64,000 bases of DNA from positions 5,447,001 to 5,511,000 of the forward strand of contig NZ_CP017147.1 in assembly GCF_001741865.1 (NCBI RefSeq). Reading direction: 5' to 3'. The DNA is from Bosea vaviloviae. Lineage in GTDB: Bacteria > Pseudomonadota > Alphaproteobacteria > Rhizobiales > Beijerinckiaceae. Position 1 is the stretch's first letter. Every line of letters starts with the position of its first letter. The notes beneath the pieces were generated by a model, which was not told the DNA's origin, searched no databases, and saw only the letters and a program-made list of their open reading frames with translations. The position numbers and the translations under genes were made by a program. This document shows, in pieces, positions 18,813-27,864 of this stretch.

Positions 18813-19113
18813 GCTTCTCAAGGATTTTGAACCTGGCCACGGCTTCTCGAAAGAGGATTGGGACGAGGTGTCTGACAATCCCGAATTGACGGACGAGGAA
18901 CTTGCAGGACTTCGCCCTATGAAGGAGGCGCTTCCCGATCTCTATGCCGCCCTCCAAGCGGAAATCGGCAAACGCGGTCCCGCCAAGACCAAGGAAGCGA
19001 TTTCGATCCGACTCGACATCGATCTCGTCGAAAAGCTGCGCGCTTCCGGCCCCGGCTGGCAGTCGCGGGTCAACGAGGCGCTACGGGAATGGCTGGAGAA
19101 ATCGGCGGCCTGA
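18805..19113 (+). CDS. brnA: BrnA-family antitoxin
   Basis: A 102-residue antitoxin partner. The N-terminal half (GFSKEDWDEVSDNPELTDEEL) is the toxin-wrapping region and the C-terminal ribbon-helix-helix reads AISIRLDIDLVEKLRAS then GPGWQSRVNEALREWL, the BrnA DNA-binding signature. It overlaps brnT by 8 bp, so the two are co-translated, and it stops 3 bp before the end of convergent murB. It is expected to neutralise BrnT and repress the 18518-18555 site. Confidence 0.88.
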   Translation: MPKLLKDFEPGHGFSKEDWDEVSDNPELTDEELAGLRPMKEALPDLYAALQAEIGKRGPAKTKEAISIRLDIDLVEKLRASGPGWQSRVNEALREWLEKSAA

Positions 19114-19116
19114 ACG

Positions 19117-20043
19117 TCAGCTCGCCACGCCGAGCCGCTTGATCTCCCATTGCAGCTCGAAGCCGGAATTCTGCTTCACCCGGCGCCGGACCTCTTCGCC
19201 CAGCCCCTCGATATCAGCCGCCGTGGCGCCGCCGGTGTTGATCAGGAAGTTGCAGTGCATCTCGGAGACCTGCGCCCCGCCGACGCGCAGGCCGCGGCAG
19301 CCGGCCGCATCGATCAACTGCCAGGCCTTGCCGCCTTGCGGGTTCTTGAAGGTCGAGCCACCGGTGCGCTCCTTGATCGGCTGGGCCGCCTCGCGCGCCG
19401 CCGTGACCCGGTCCATCTCGGCGAAGATGGCCGCCTGATCGCCCGGCCGGCCCTGGAACAGCGCCGAGGTAAAGATGATCTCATGGGTCTCGGCCGCGCT
19501 GTTGCGGTAGGTGAAGCCCATATCGGCATGGCTCAGCCTGACGATCTCGCCTTTGCGGGTGACGCCACGCGCTTCGACCAGCACATCGGTCGTCTCGCCG
19601 CCATGGGCGCCGGCATTCATGCGCAGCGCCCCGCCGATGCAGCCGGGAATGCCGCGATAGAAGGCAAGCCCGTCGAGTGAGGCGTCGGCCGCCGCACGCG
19701 CGACCTTGACGTCGGGCACGGCGGTGCCGGCGCGCAGGCGATCGTCCGCCTCCAGCGAGATCTCGCCAAAGGCCTTGCCGCCGAGCCGGATCACGACACC
19801 GGGAATGCCGCCATCGCGCACGATCAGATTCGAGCCGAGCCCAACCACGGTGACGGGGATCTCGGCCGGCAGGCTCGCCAGCAGATGAGCCAGATCCTCC
19901 TCATCCGCCGGCGTGAACAGCACCTGCGCCGGCCCGCCCACGCGGAACCAGGTCAGGCCAGACATGTCGTGATTGGGCAGAAGCCGGCCGCGCAATTGCG
20001 GCACATCGGCGCGGAGATCGGGCGTGATGTCGGGGAAGGTCAT
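19117..20043 (-). CDS. murB: UDP-N-acetylenolpyruvoylglucosamine reductase MurB
   Basis: FAD/NADPH enzyme completing UDP-MurNAc synthesis. The 308-residue protein carries [10 protein letters not shown], the FAD-binding [12 protein letters not shown], the [19 protein letters not shown] loop, the active-site GSTFKNP (Ser in the catalytic pocket) and the final [12 protein letters not shown]. Type I architecture without the extra Tyr loop. It is separated from murC by about 560 bp holding a DUF559 remnant. Confidence 0.97.
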   Translation of the reverse strand: MTFPDITPDLRADVPQLRGRLLPNHDMSGLTWFRVGGPAQVLFTPADEEDLAHLLASLPAEIPVTVVGLGSNLIVRDGGIPGVVIRLGGKAFGEISLEADDRLRAGTAVPDVKVARAAADASLDGLAFYRGIPGCIGGALRMNAGAHGGETTDVLVEARGVTRKGEIVRLSHADMGFTYRNSAAETHEIIFTSALFQGRPGDQAAIFAEMDRVTAAREAAQPIKERTGGSTFKNPQGGKAWQLIDAAGCRGLRVGGAQVSEMHCNFLINTGGATAADIEGLGEEVRRRVKQNSGFELQWEIKRLGVAS

Positions 20044-20056
20044 GAGGGTCGCCGCG

Positions 20057-20478
20057 CTAACCCTTCTCCCCTCGGGGGAGAAGGTGGCCCGGCGAAGCCG
20101 GGTCGGATGAGGGAAGTCCGGCGAGACCGATGGCTTCGGCGATCTCGCGCAACACGAATTCGAGGTTTCCTAAAACGCGCTCGTTCGGAAAGCGCAAGAC
20201 CTTGTAGCCTTCCCGCCTCAGGAAGACGTCGCGAGAGGCGTCCTTGAGCCTCGCTTCATCGGTTTGGTGAGGCTCACCATCCAGCTCGACGATCAACCGA
20301 TGCTCGAAGCAGCAAAAGTCCGCGATGAACGGCCCGATCGCCACCTGTCGCTTGAATTTGAGGCGTTGAACCGGCGGCTTCGGACTGCCTGCCAGAACGC
20401 GGCTTCCGCCCGGGTCGGTTGCCCGCGCTGCTTGCGAGCGAAGTCGAGTGTTTCGGGCGAATTCTTTCGCTCCAGCAC
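20057..20478 (-). pseudogene. Frameshifted DUF559 (Vsr-like endonuclease fold) gene
   Basis: The two halves of a DUF559 protein are in different frames. The N-terminal part, from GTG 20478, reads LDFARKQRGQPTRAEAAFWQAVRSRRF. The C-terminal part reads KFKRQVAIGPFIADFCCFEHRLIVELDG then [19 protein letters not shown]. Continuity is restored by adding one base near 20361-20366, so this is a single-base deletion or a sequencing error. The IVELDG motif of the nuclease-like fold is intact. It lies between inverted repeats in the murB-murC gap. Family function is unknown. Confidence 0.82.
20061..20113. repeat. Left flanking repeat of the DUF559 remnant
   Basis: CCTTCTCCCCTCGGGGGAGAAGG plus GGCCCGGCGAAGCCGGG and ATGAGGG form two adjacent hairpins. 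The same unit recurs inverted at 20486-20599. The last codons of the DUF559 frame run into this copy. Confidence 0.8.
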
Positions 20479-20485
20479 TGCCCTT

Positions 20486-20599
20486 CCCTCATCCGACCGG
20501 CTACGCCGGCCACCTTCTCCCGCCCATCTCGGGCTTGCCCGAGATTGGGCAACCCAAAGTGTCAAAGTCGGCAACAGCCGACTTTGATGGGGGAGAAGG
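20486..20599. repeat. Right flanking repeat of the DUF559 remnant, with insert
   Basis: Inverted counterpart of 20061-20113 (CCCTCATCCGACCGGCTACG, then CCGGCCACCTTCTCCC). Its outer hairpin is interrupted by about 65 bp containing two more hairpins: one around CTCGGGC/GCCCGAG, one AAAGTCGGC/GCCGACTTT. The outer arm GGGGGAGAAGG resumes at 20589. Confidence 0.75.
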
Positions 20600-20601
20600 A
20601 A

Positions 20602-22011
20602 TCAAGGCTCGCTCAGCGCCGCCAGCTCTCCCGGCAGTGCATAGGCCCATTGCGTGATGTTGCCGGCGCCGAGCAGCACGACATAGTCGCCCGGCCCGGC
20701 GAGCTCGGCGACTATGCCGGCCAGCTTGTCGGGGCCTTCCAGCGCCAGCGTATGACGATGCCCGCGCGCCTTGATGCCAGAGACCAGCGAATCGCGGTCG
20801 GCCCCGGCGATCGGCGTCTCGCCCGCCGCATAGGTCTCGGCCACGATCACCGTGTCGGCGTCGTTGAAGCAGGCGGCGAAATCGTCGAACAGGCTGGAGA
20901 GCCGGGTGTAGCGATGCGGCTGCACGACGGCGATCACCTTGCTCTTGGTCGAGGCGCGCGCCGCCTTGAGCACCGCGGCGATCTCGACCGGGTGGTGGCC
21001 GTAATCGTCGAAGATCAGCGCACCGTTCCATTCGCCGGTCTTGGTGAAGCGCCGCTTGACCCCGCCGAAGCCGGCAAGAGCCGCACGGATGCTCTCGACC
21101 GGAATGCCGAGATCATAGGCAACCGCGATCGCAGCCGTGGCGTTGAGGGCATTGTGATGGCCCGGCATCGGCATGATCAGGTCACGCACGACCTCGTCGC
21201 GGCCGCGCTTGCGGTCGCGGATCAGGAGCGTGAACTTGGCCTGGCCGCCGGAGAGGTCGATGTCGATCAGGCGGAAGTCGGCCTGCGGATTCTCGCCATA
21301 GGTGACGACGCGGCGATCCTCGATCTGCCCGACCAACCCCTGCACGGTCGGATGGTCGATGCACATCACCGCGAAGCCGTAGAAGGGCAGGTTCTCGACG
21401 AAGCTGCGGAAAGCCGCCTTGATCGCGTCGAACGTGCCGAAATGGTCGAGATGCTCGGGGTCGATATTGGTGATGATCGCGACATCGGCCGGCAGCTTCA
21501 GGAAGGTGCCGTCCGACTCGTCGGCCTCGACCACCATCCAGTCGCTCTCGCCCATGCGGGCATTGGTGCCATAGGCGTTGATGATTCCGCCATTGATCAC
21601 GGTCGGGTCGAGCCCGCCCTTCTCCAGAAGCGTCGCGACGAGCGAGGTCGTTGTGGTCTTGCCATGGGTGCCGGCGATGGCGACGCAGCTCTTCAGCCGC
21701 ATCAGTTCGGCCAGCATCTCGGCACGGCGCACGACCGGCAGGCGCTGCTCGCGCGCGGCGATGAGCTCGGGATTGTCGCGCTTGATCGCGGTCGAGACCA
21801 CGACGACCTCGGCCTCGCCGAGATTCTCGGCCTTGTGGCCGACGAAGGTCTTGATGCCCTTGTCGGCGAGGCGCTTGACGTTGGCGCCGTCGGCAGCGTC
21901 CGAGCCCTGCACCTTGTAGCCGAGATTGTGCAGCACCTCGGCGATGCCGGACATGCCGATGCCGCCGATGCCGACGAAATGGATGGAGCCGAGCTTTGGC
22001 GGCAGCTTCAT
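20602..22011 (-). CDS. murC: UDP-N-acetylmuramate--L-alanine ligase MurC
   Basis: First amino-acid ligase of the peptidoglycan stem peptide. The 469-residue protein begins with the nucleotide-binding [16 protein letters not shown], has the ATP loop [14 protein letters not shown], the substrate segments [20 protein letters not shown] and [14 protein letters not shown], and the Mur C-terminal [11 protein letters not shown] and [10 protein letters not shown]. It is preceded by murG (38-bp gap) on the same strand. Confidence 0.98.
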   Translation of the reverse strand: MKLPPKLGSIHFVGIGGIGMSGIAEVLHNLGYKVQGSDAADGANVKRLADKGIKTFVGHKAENLGEAEVVVVSTAIKRDNPELIAAREQRLPVVRRAEMLAELMRLKSCVAIAGTHGKTTTTSLVATLLEKGGLDPTVINGGIINAYGTNARMGESDWMVVEADESDGTFLKLPADVAIITNIDPEHLDHFGTFDAIKAAFRSFVENLPFYGFAVMCIDHPTVQGLVGQIEDRRVVTYGENPQADFRLIDIDLSGGQAKFTLLIRDRKRGRDEVVRDLIMPMPGHHNALNATAAIAVAYDLGIPVESIRAALAGFGGVKRRFTKTGEWNGALIFDDYGHHPVEIAAVLKAARASTKSKVIAVVQPHRYTRLSSLFDDFAACFNDADTVIVAETYAAGETPIAGADRDSLVSGIKARGHRHTLALEGPDKLAGIVAELAGPGDYVVLLGAGNITQWAYALPGELAALSEP

Positions 22012-22049
22012 CGGGGGAACTCCTGTGGAGACTAGAGGTTGTACAGCCT

Positions 22050-23144
22050 CTAGGACGCAGCAACGTCGATGACGAGGCGGGCGAGTCGTTCGGCCGCATC
22101 GGGAATGCCGGCGCTCTTGGCGTTGCCCGCCATCGCCGTCAAGCGGTTGGGGTCGGCAAGCAGGCCGGAGAGCTCGCTCGCCAGCCGTCTCGGGGTGAAA
22201 TCGGACTGCAGGATGCGGATCGCGCCGCCGGCGCGTTCCAGCACGGCGGCGTTGGCGGCCTGGTCCTGGTCGAGCGCGCCTGGCAGCGGCACGAGGATCC
22301 CCGGCCGGCCGATCACGGTCAGCTCGGCCACGGTCGAGGCGCCGGCCCGCCCGATGACGAGATGCGCCTTGGCCATCCGCGCCGGCAGGTCCGTGAAGAA
22401 GGGCGCGATCTCGGCCCTGACCCCGGCGCTGGCATAGATGCGGCGCACCCGCTCGTCATCCTCCGGCCGGGCCTGCTGCATCACGGTCAGGCGCGCGCGC
22501 TCGGCCTCGGTCAGCAATTGGACCGCCGGCGGCACGATATCGGCCATGACCCGTGCGCCCTGGCTGCCGCCGAAGACGAGGAGATTGAGCATGCCGTCGC
22601 CGGGAATGGCATAGGGCGAGGCCGCCTCGATCACCGCCGGACGCACCGGATTGCCGACCTGGCGGCATTTTGCCTTGGCCGAGGCCGACAGCCCGCCGAC
22701 CTCGGCGAAGCCCGTCGCGATGATGTCGGCTCGACCCGCCAGGAAACGGTTGGCGCGGCCGATCACGGCGTTCTGCTCGTGGATCAGCGTCCTGGCGCCC
22801 GCCAGCGAGGCGCCAAGCACCGGAGGAACCGTCGGATAGCCGCCGAAGCCGACGACGATCGCGGGCTTGAGCTCCTTGACGATCCGCCGCGCCGCGAACA
22901 CGCCCTTCGCCAGCGTCAACAGCGCCCTTGCCATCTTCAGGGGCGAGCGGCCCGACGGCGTCGCCGCCTGGACCGCATGCACCGCCTCGGCTGGAAAACT
23001 GCCGGCATATTCGGCGGCGCGCGTATCGGTCATCAGCACGACGCGCGCTCCTTGCGCATGCAGCGCATGGCTCAGCGCCTCGGCCGGAAAGAGATGGCCG
23101 CCGGTGCCCCCGGCGGCCAGGACGACGAGCATGTCCGTTGCCAT
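22050..23144 (-). CDS. murG: Lipid II-forming glycosyltransferase MurG
   Basis: Transfers GlcNAc from UDP-GlcNAc to lipid I on the inner face of the membrane. The 364-residue GT28 enzyme has the N-terminal G-loop [15 protein letters not shown], the [12 protein letters not shown] segment, [15 protein letters not shown], the C-domain loop [10 protein letters not shown] and the donor-binding [30 protein letters not shown]. It follows ftsW with a 5-bp gap and precedes murC. Confidence 0.98.
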   Translation of the reverse strand: MATDMLVVLAAGGTGGHLFPAEALSHALHAQGARVVLMTDTRAAEYAGSFPAEAVHAVQAATPSGRSPLKMARALLTLAKGVFAARRIVKELKPAIVVGFGGYPTVPPVLGASLAGARTLIHEQNAVIGRANRFLAGRADIIATGFAEVGGLSASAKAKCRQVGNPVRPAVIEAASPYAIPGDGMLNLLVFGGSQGARVMADIVPPAVQLLTEAERARLTVMQQARPEDDERVRRIYASAGVRAEIAPFFTDLPARMAKAHLVIGRAGASTVAELTVIGRPGILVPLPGALDQDQAANAAVLERAGGAIRILQSDFTPRRLASELSGLLADPNRLTAMAGNAKSAGIPDAAERLARLVIDVAAS

Positions 23145-23149
23145 TGCGG

Positions 23150-24295
23150 TCAGCGCCTGAATGCGCCGAGATCGACGGCGCGCGGGCGCTTACGCGTCAA
23201 GGCCAGCAGGAAGCCGGTGCCGATCGCAAGCGAGATCAGCGACGAGCCGCCATAGGAGATGAAGGGCAGCGTCATGCCCTTGGCCGGCATCATGTGCAGA
23301 TTGACCATCATGTTGATCGCGGCCTGGATGCCGAAGAGCAGCGAGAGGCCCGTCGTCGCCAGGCGCACGAAGGGATCCTCGGCCTTCTGCGCCACGAACA
23401 GCGCGCGCAGCACGATCAAGGCGAACAGCATGACCAGCGCGATGCAGACGATGATGCCGAACTCCTCGGCCGTGACGGCGAAGATGAAGTCGGTATGCGC
23501 GTCGGGCAGGATGCGCTTCACGGTGCCCTCGCCCGGCCCTTTGCCGAGCCAGCCGCCCTGCGCGAAACTCTCCAGCGCGGTGTCGATCTGGAAGGTGTCG
23601 CCCGAGCCCTTGTCCATGAAGCGCTCGATGCGGGCGCGGACATGCGGCACGAGCTGATAGGCGACCAGGATACCGAAGGCGCCGGCCCCGCCCAGCCCCA
23701 GCACCCAGAACCAGTGCAGGCCGGCGACGAAGAACAGCCCGGCCCAGACCAGCGTGATCAGCATGGTCTGGCCGAAATCGGGCTGCAGCACGAGCGGCAC
23801 GATCGTCAATGGCAGCAGCAGGAAGGCCATGATCGTGCCCGGCAGGTCGGGCCGGCGCGTACCCTCGGCGAAGGCCCAGGCGGCAAGAATGACGAAGGCA
23901 GGCTTGATGAATTCCGACGGCTGCACCGAGCCCAGCGGCCCCAGGGTGAGCCAGCGCCGCGCGCCTTTGACCTCGACACCGAGATAGAGCGTCGCCACCA
24001 CCATGGCGAGCGAGACCACGAAGAGCAGCAAGGCCGAGCGCCGGACCTGGCGCGGCGTCATGAACGAGACGGCGATGACGACGGTCAGCGCGACCAGCAG
24101 ATAGACCGCCTGGCGGTTGACGAAATGGAAGGTCGAGAGCCCGAGCCGTTCCGAGACCGGCGGCCCACCCGCCATCAGCAGGACGACGCCCGACACCATC
24201 AGCGCCACGAGAGCGCTGAGGATGAGGCGGTCGATAGACCACCACCAGCGGCCGCTGAGACTGGGTTCCGCGCGAGAGACCATGCTTGGCTCCAA
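23150..24295 (-). CDS. ftsW: Peptidoglycan polymerase FtsW
   Basis: SEDS-family glycosyltransferase of the divisome. The 381-residue sequence has about ten hydrophobic helices and the SEDS motifs LGSVQPSEFIKPAFV, LLQPDFGQTMLI (catalytic Asp), DAHTDFIFAVTAEEFG and LPFISYGGSSL. The ATG at 24283 (MVSRAEPSLSG) is an alternative start. FtsW is normally next to murD; here about 4 kb of accessory DNA separates them, so it may need its own promoter in 24296-24475. Confidence 0.96.
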   Translation of the reverse strand: MEPSMVSRAEPSLSGRWWWSIDRLILSALVALMVSGVVLLMAGGPPVSERLGLSTFHFVNRQAVYLLVALTVVIAVSFMTPRQVRRSALLLFVVSLAMVVATLYLGVEVKGARRWLTLGPLGSVQPSEFIKPAFVILAAWAFAEGTRRPDLPGTIMAFLLLPLTIVPLVLQPDFGQTMLITLVWAGLFFVAGLHWFWVLGLGGAGAFGILVAYQLVPHVRARIERFMDKGSGDTFQIDTALESFAQGGWLGKGPGEGTVKRILPDAHTDFIFAVTAEEFGIIVCIALVMLFALIVLRALFVAQKAEDPFVRLATTGLSLLFGIQAAINMMVNLHMMPAKGMTLPFISYGGSSLISLAIGTGFLLALTRKRPRAVDLGAFRR

Positions 24296-24475
24296 GATCG
24301 AGCACGGCGCAGAGATGCGCCTCGTTTCCGAATCACTCTGTCAATGAATGGTTAAGCGTTTGATTCCGAGGGCGTGGAGACAAGCGCGGCCCGCCAGGTG
24401 AAGCCCTGTCCTTGTCGGGCCGGGAGGTCCGATCATGTTGCGAAGCTCGGCTGACGCGGTGCCGCAGAATCTGGC

Positions 24476-25276
24476 ATGAAGCCATCACCTCAATCGGATC
24501 TCGTGAAAACCATGACACCAAATGAGAGCGCCCCATTGGCCGACGGTCTTCAGGACGCGATCAGGGATTTCATCGAATCACGGATTGTCGTCGGCGATCT
24601 GGCCTTGCCGACGCACTACCCCGAACTTCACGAGATCGGGGCTTGGCAGGTCGGCTTCCGCTCTCACGGGATCACGGGCGAAAGCCTTGTGTCGCGAGCA
24701 TCGGGCGATTGGCAGCCGGGATGGTATGTCATCGCACTGAACGGCTTCGACGACCCCTTCTTCATCGACATCGACGAAAGATCGACCGGCTTCCCCGTCT
24801 ACTACGCGGCGCACGGTGCCGGGCGCTGGGATGCCGTCATTGTGGCTGCGAGCCTTCAACGTTTCGGTCAGCTTTTGTCGGCTCTGAACGACGTGAAGGA
24901 TGACGATGAGCGGCTTCTGAAGCTCATCGAGACCGAAGCCGACATGACGAACGCGTTATGGAGCGAGGTCCATCAGGGTGTCCTTGAGCGGGAGGCACTG
25001 GAGAAGGAGTTTCCGCTGGACGAAACGACATTCGACCCCGCGGACTTCCAGCAGGGCACCCTGGTCATCACCGATGTCGGCTCGCAAAAGCTCAAGGTGG
25101 TGCAGGTTATGAAACAGGCACTTGGCCTGTCTTTGCCAGAGGTGCTGGCCTTGGCCGGGGAGCGCGACATCGTCGTTGGGACCGGCTCGCCGATCCAGCT
25201 GCGTCGCCTCCGTGACAAGCTGGTCGAACTAGGTGCCAAGGTGAAGTTTCGCCCGGATGCGGAGCCGACTGCATAA
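24476..25276 (+). CDS. SUKH (SMI1/KNR4) domain protein fused to an L7/L12 C-terminal-like domain
   Basis: A 266-residue soluble protein. Residues 30-150 match the SUKH fold pattern: GWYVIALNGFDDPFFIDID, then TGFPVYYAAHGAGRWDAV and AASLQRFGQLLSAL. Residues 190-260 (LVITDVGSQKLKVVQVMKQ, LGLSLPEVLALAGERDIVV, LVELGAKVKF) match the ribosomal L7/L12 C-terminal domain. SUKH proteins are often immunity factors against polymorphic toxins; no toxin gene is adjacent. ATG 24512 is an alternative start. Orientation is opposite to the dcw genes around it, a sign of insertion. The partner of the L7/L12 part is unknown. Confidence 0.75.
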   Translation: MKPSPQSDLVKTMTPNESAPLADGLQDAIRDFIESRIVVGDLALPTHYPELHEIGAWQVGFRSHGITGESLVSRASGDWQPGWYVIALNGFDDPFFIDIDERSTGFPVYYAAHGAGRWDAVIVAASLQRFGQLLSALNDVKDDDERLLKLIETEADMTNALWSEVHQGVLEREALEKEFPLDETTFDPADFQQGTLVITDVGSQKLKVVQVMKQALGLSLPEVLALAGERDIVVGTGSPIQLRRLRDKLVELGAKVKFRPDAEPTA

Positions 25277-25317
25277 GGCAGGGCAGTACGCCTCTGCCAA
25301 CCTCGGCCTCGACTTAC

Positions 25318-25523
25318 CCCGTCCCAAATCCCACATCCCCGGCAGAATTGTCACCAGCGCCCTGAACGCCTCGCCCCGCACCTCGAAATTCAGGAACTGG
25401 CGAAGGCGGCCAGGGCCTGCGAAAGCAGCACCGCGATCTCACCTTCGCCGACTGTGTGTCGCGGCAGCGACCATGACATCGGGACAGCCGCGGACTATCG
25501 GTCTCCGGAGCCGCACTTCGTAA
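25318..25523 (-). pseudogene. Decayed duplicate of the murD 3' end
   Basis: About 200 bp align by eye with the 3' end of murD (28318-28529), in the same orientation. The best block is ACCAGCGCCCTGAA, TCGCC-CGCACCTCGAAATTC, GGAACTGG, AGCAGCACCGCGATCTC and CGCGGCAGCGACC. Indels and substitutions destroy the frame. It and murD bound the 3-kb block with the GGDEF, cupin and membrane-protein genes. The rest of the 325-bp gap 25277-25601 holds no gene. Confidence 0.85.
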
Positions 25524-25601
25524 GATCACCGGCGGATTTCGAGTTCCGCGAGACAACTTCAGTTAAGCCCTCCATGCTATTGCACGCAGGGAGATAGGTT
25601 C

Positions 25602-26729
25602 ATGACGACAGCGCCTGCCCGAGCCCCGGACAATGTCCTGCCCGAGCTCGTTGACATCATGTTCACGTCCTTGGCCTCCGTCATCACCGTCGGGGTCGCC
25701 CTGGCGGCGGCTGCGTGGATGAGTTCGGCCCTGCATGATGACGATGTCCTCATGGCGGCCGGCATTGCGGCTGTCGTCGTCACGCTCGGACGTGTCCTGA
25801 TCGCGGCCGCCTATCGGCGCGCCAGGCCTGGAATCCGAAGCTCCGAGCAAGCCCGGCGCTGGGAGCGCCGCTACGCCCTGGGCGGCTTTACCTTCACCGC
25901 GCTGCTGGGCGGCCTCGCGGCGTATGTCTTCCTCACCGATGACGCTTCGGCGCAATTGCTGATCGCGACCGTGCTGGTCGCCTATCCCTGCGGGATGATC
26001 ATTCGCGTCGCCGTTCGACCGATGATCGCCCGTATCCAGCTTGTCCTGACGCTGGCCCTGCCGATCGTCGCATGTCTGATCAATGGCGACCCCGAGCATC
26101 TCCTGATGGCGGTCATGCTGATCGCCTATCTGATCATCGGATTCGAGATGATCGCGCATCTGCACATGACCATCCTCGACCGGATCGTCGCCCATCGCGA
26201 ATTGGCGCGGAAGGCCCTGCATGACGACCTGACCATGCTGCCCAACCGCGCCCTTTTCCGCCAGCGCCTCCAGGAGGAGTGCGACCGGATCCGGCGCTAT
26301 GGTCAAAGCTTTGCGGTTCTTTATCTCGACCTCGATCACTTCAAGGCGGTCAACGACACGCTGGGTCATGCCGCCGGCGACGAGCTTTTGCGTCAGATTG
26401 CCCTTCGGCTGAGAGCGGCGGCCCGATCGTCGGATATCGTCGCGCGGTTGAGCGGAGACGAGTTCGCGCTGATTCAGACGCCGCTCACGGAGCAGGCCGA
26501 CGCCTGCGCCCTGGCCCAGCGCCTGGTCGAGACCGTGGCCGCTCCGGTCATGATCGACGGACGCGAAATCCGGGTCGGAGTGAGCGTCGGCATCACGATT
26601 TGCCAACAGCCGGGCGACGAGCCCGATGCACTCCTGCAAAAGGCCGATCGCGAACTCTACGCGGCCAAGGAGGCCGGACGCGGACGATACAGCATCTCGC
26701 AAGCAGCAACAGAGCCCGCAACAGTGTGA
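25602..26729 (+). CDS. Membrane-bound GGDEF diguanylate cyclase
   Basis: Predicted to make cyclic di-GMP. The 375-residue protein has about six N-terminal membrane helices (residues 15-190) with no known sensor domain, then a GGDEF domain: HDDLTMLPNRALF, YLDLDHFKAVNDTLGHAAGDELL, RLSGDEFAL and the final DRELYAAKEAGRGRY. The catalytic motif is SGDEF rather than GGDEF, a variant compatible with activity. The inhibitory I-site R-S-S-D lies five residues upstream. GGGAGA precedes ATG 25602. Plus-strand orientation and flanks indicate insertion. Confidence 0.9.
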   Translation: MTTAPARAPDNVLPELVDIMFTSLASVITVGVALAAAAWMSSALHDDDVLMAAGIAAVVVTLGRVLIAAAYRRARPGIRSSEQARRWERRYALGGFTFTALLGGLAAYVFLTDDASAQLLIATVLVAYPCGMIIRVAVRPMIARIQLVLTLALPIVACLINGDPEHLLMAVMLIAYLIIGFEMIAHLHMTILDRIVAHRELARKALHDDLTMLPNRALFRQRLQEECDRIRRYGQSFAVLYLDLDHFKAVNDTLGHAAGDELLRQIALRLRAAARSSDIVARLSGDEFALIQTPLTEQADACALAQRLVETVAAPVMIDGREIRVGVSVGITICQQPGDEPDALLQKADRELYAAKEAGRGRYSISQAATEPATV

Positions 26730-26795
26730 CGCGTGCGAGCCGGACAGGCTCGGTCGTCCCGAGCTAGCTTGGTTCGCCTTGAAGGTAGCCCAGTC

Positions 26796-27533
26796 CTAGC
26801 CGCGCTGTCCGCCGACCGAGATGAAGGCCATGAGACAGGGCTCCGGCAACGGGTTGCGCCAGCGATGCCGGGTTCCGTTCTGCACAATGCAATCGCCCTG
26901 GCGCAGATGGACGATCTTCCCGTCGTCCAGTTCCAGCGTCATCTCGCCACGAACCACGACCCCATAGTCGATGGTGTCCGAGGTGTGCATGCCTGGCGCG
27001 CCATGCTCGAAATGCTCCCCCATGCGGGGGATCTTCTCCGACATTTCGCCCAGCGCGCTCGCGAAAGTGACGCCGGGCGGCGGCTTCCAGCCCTCGGGTC
27101 GCTTCGGCGGATACGAGATCAGGCGAAACATCGTGCCGCCCGGGCCGGGAAAAGCCTTCGTTCCCTGGAGCATCGGGTCCGGCTCCAGGCCGGTGAGCCG
27201 TGGCACGCCCTCGGTCATATAGAGTTCGTAGAAGGTCAGCCCCGGATTGGAATCGATCTCCACCACCTTGGAGGTGACATCGACGGATTTGAACACCGAC
27301 TTGCCAGCTGCATCGCGACCGGTCAGCGCCCGCTAGGGAGGCGGCAGTTCGCTCGCATCCTTCGCTCCCGCAGGTTGCGGCATCGCGGCCAGGGCGCCGC
27401 CGCCGGCGATGGCGGAGAGCGCCTGGAGCAGTTGGCGCCGATCCCCGTCTTCAAATCGCTCAGAAGAGGGCCCCGCCCCGTCCCGGGTCTTGTTCTTGTT
27501 TCGTGACCACCAGCGCCAAGAGAGCCTGCTCAT
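26796..27533 (-). pseudogene. Tat-exported cupin protein interrupted by an in-frame TAG
   Basis: The frame opens at 27533, has a twin-arginine signal (DGDRRQLLQALSAIAGGGAL, then PAGA cleavage), and reaches ASELPPP before a TAG at 27333-27335. The same frame continues RALTGRDAAGKSVFKSVDV into a cupin domain with metal-type residues (HFEHGAPGMHTSDTIDYGVV, GDCIVQNGTRHRWRN). Related cupins read through this junction, so a nonsense mutation is the simplest reading. An internal start at 27296 could still yield a cytosolic cupin of 166 residues. Confidence 0.8.
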
Positions 27534-27561
27534 CTGTGTCCTCCGCTGTTTCGGTTCTTTT

Positions 27562-27593
27562 TTGTCGTTGTCTTGCCTTGTCGTTGTCTTGCT
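27562..27593. repeat. 16-bp tandem duplication upstream of the cupin remnant
   Basis: TTGTCGTTGTCTTGCC and TTGTCGTTGTCTTGCT are adjacent, followed by a looser third unit. It lies in the 331-bp gap 27534-27864, which also holds a 9-bp inverted repeat CCTAAGGTC / GACCTTAGG (27641-27649 / 27685-27693) and no gene. Confidence 0.7.
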
Positions 27594-27864
27594 TCGTCGC
27601 TGTCGCGCTGGCCCCTCAATCGATTTCGTTGGAAGCCTATCCTAAGGTCATCGTTGTGCTGGAGGCGACAGGTCCAAGCAACTAGACCTTAGGCGCACCG
27701 TGCAAGCGATGATGCTGCTGCGATGACGATCTCACGCGCCGGATTGCGATCCTGCGCGATCTCGTCCGACTAAAGCCCAATAGTACCGAAGCAGTATCCG
27801 GGCGGATATTGTTGCAGGCCGCAGCCGGAAAACCTTGCCCGGCGGGGACATAAAAGGTGCTCAC

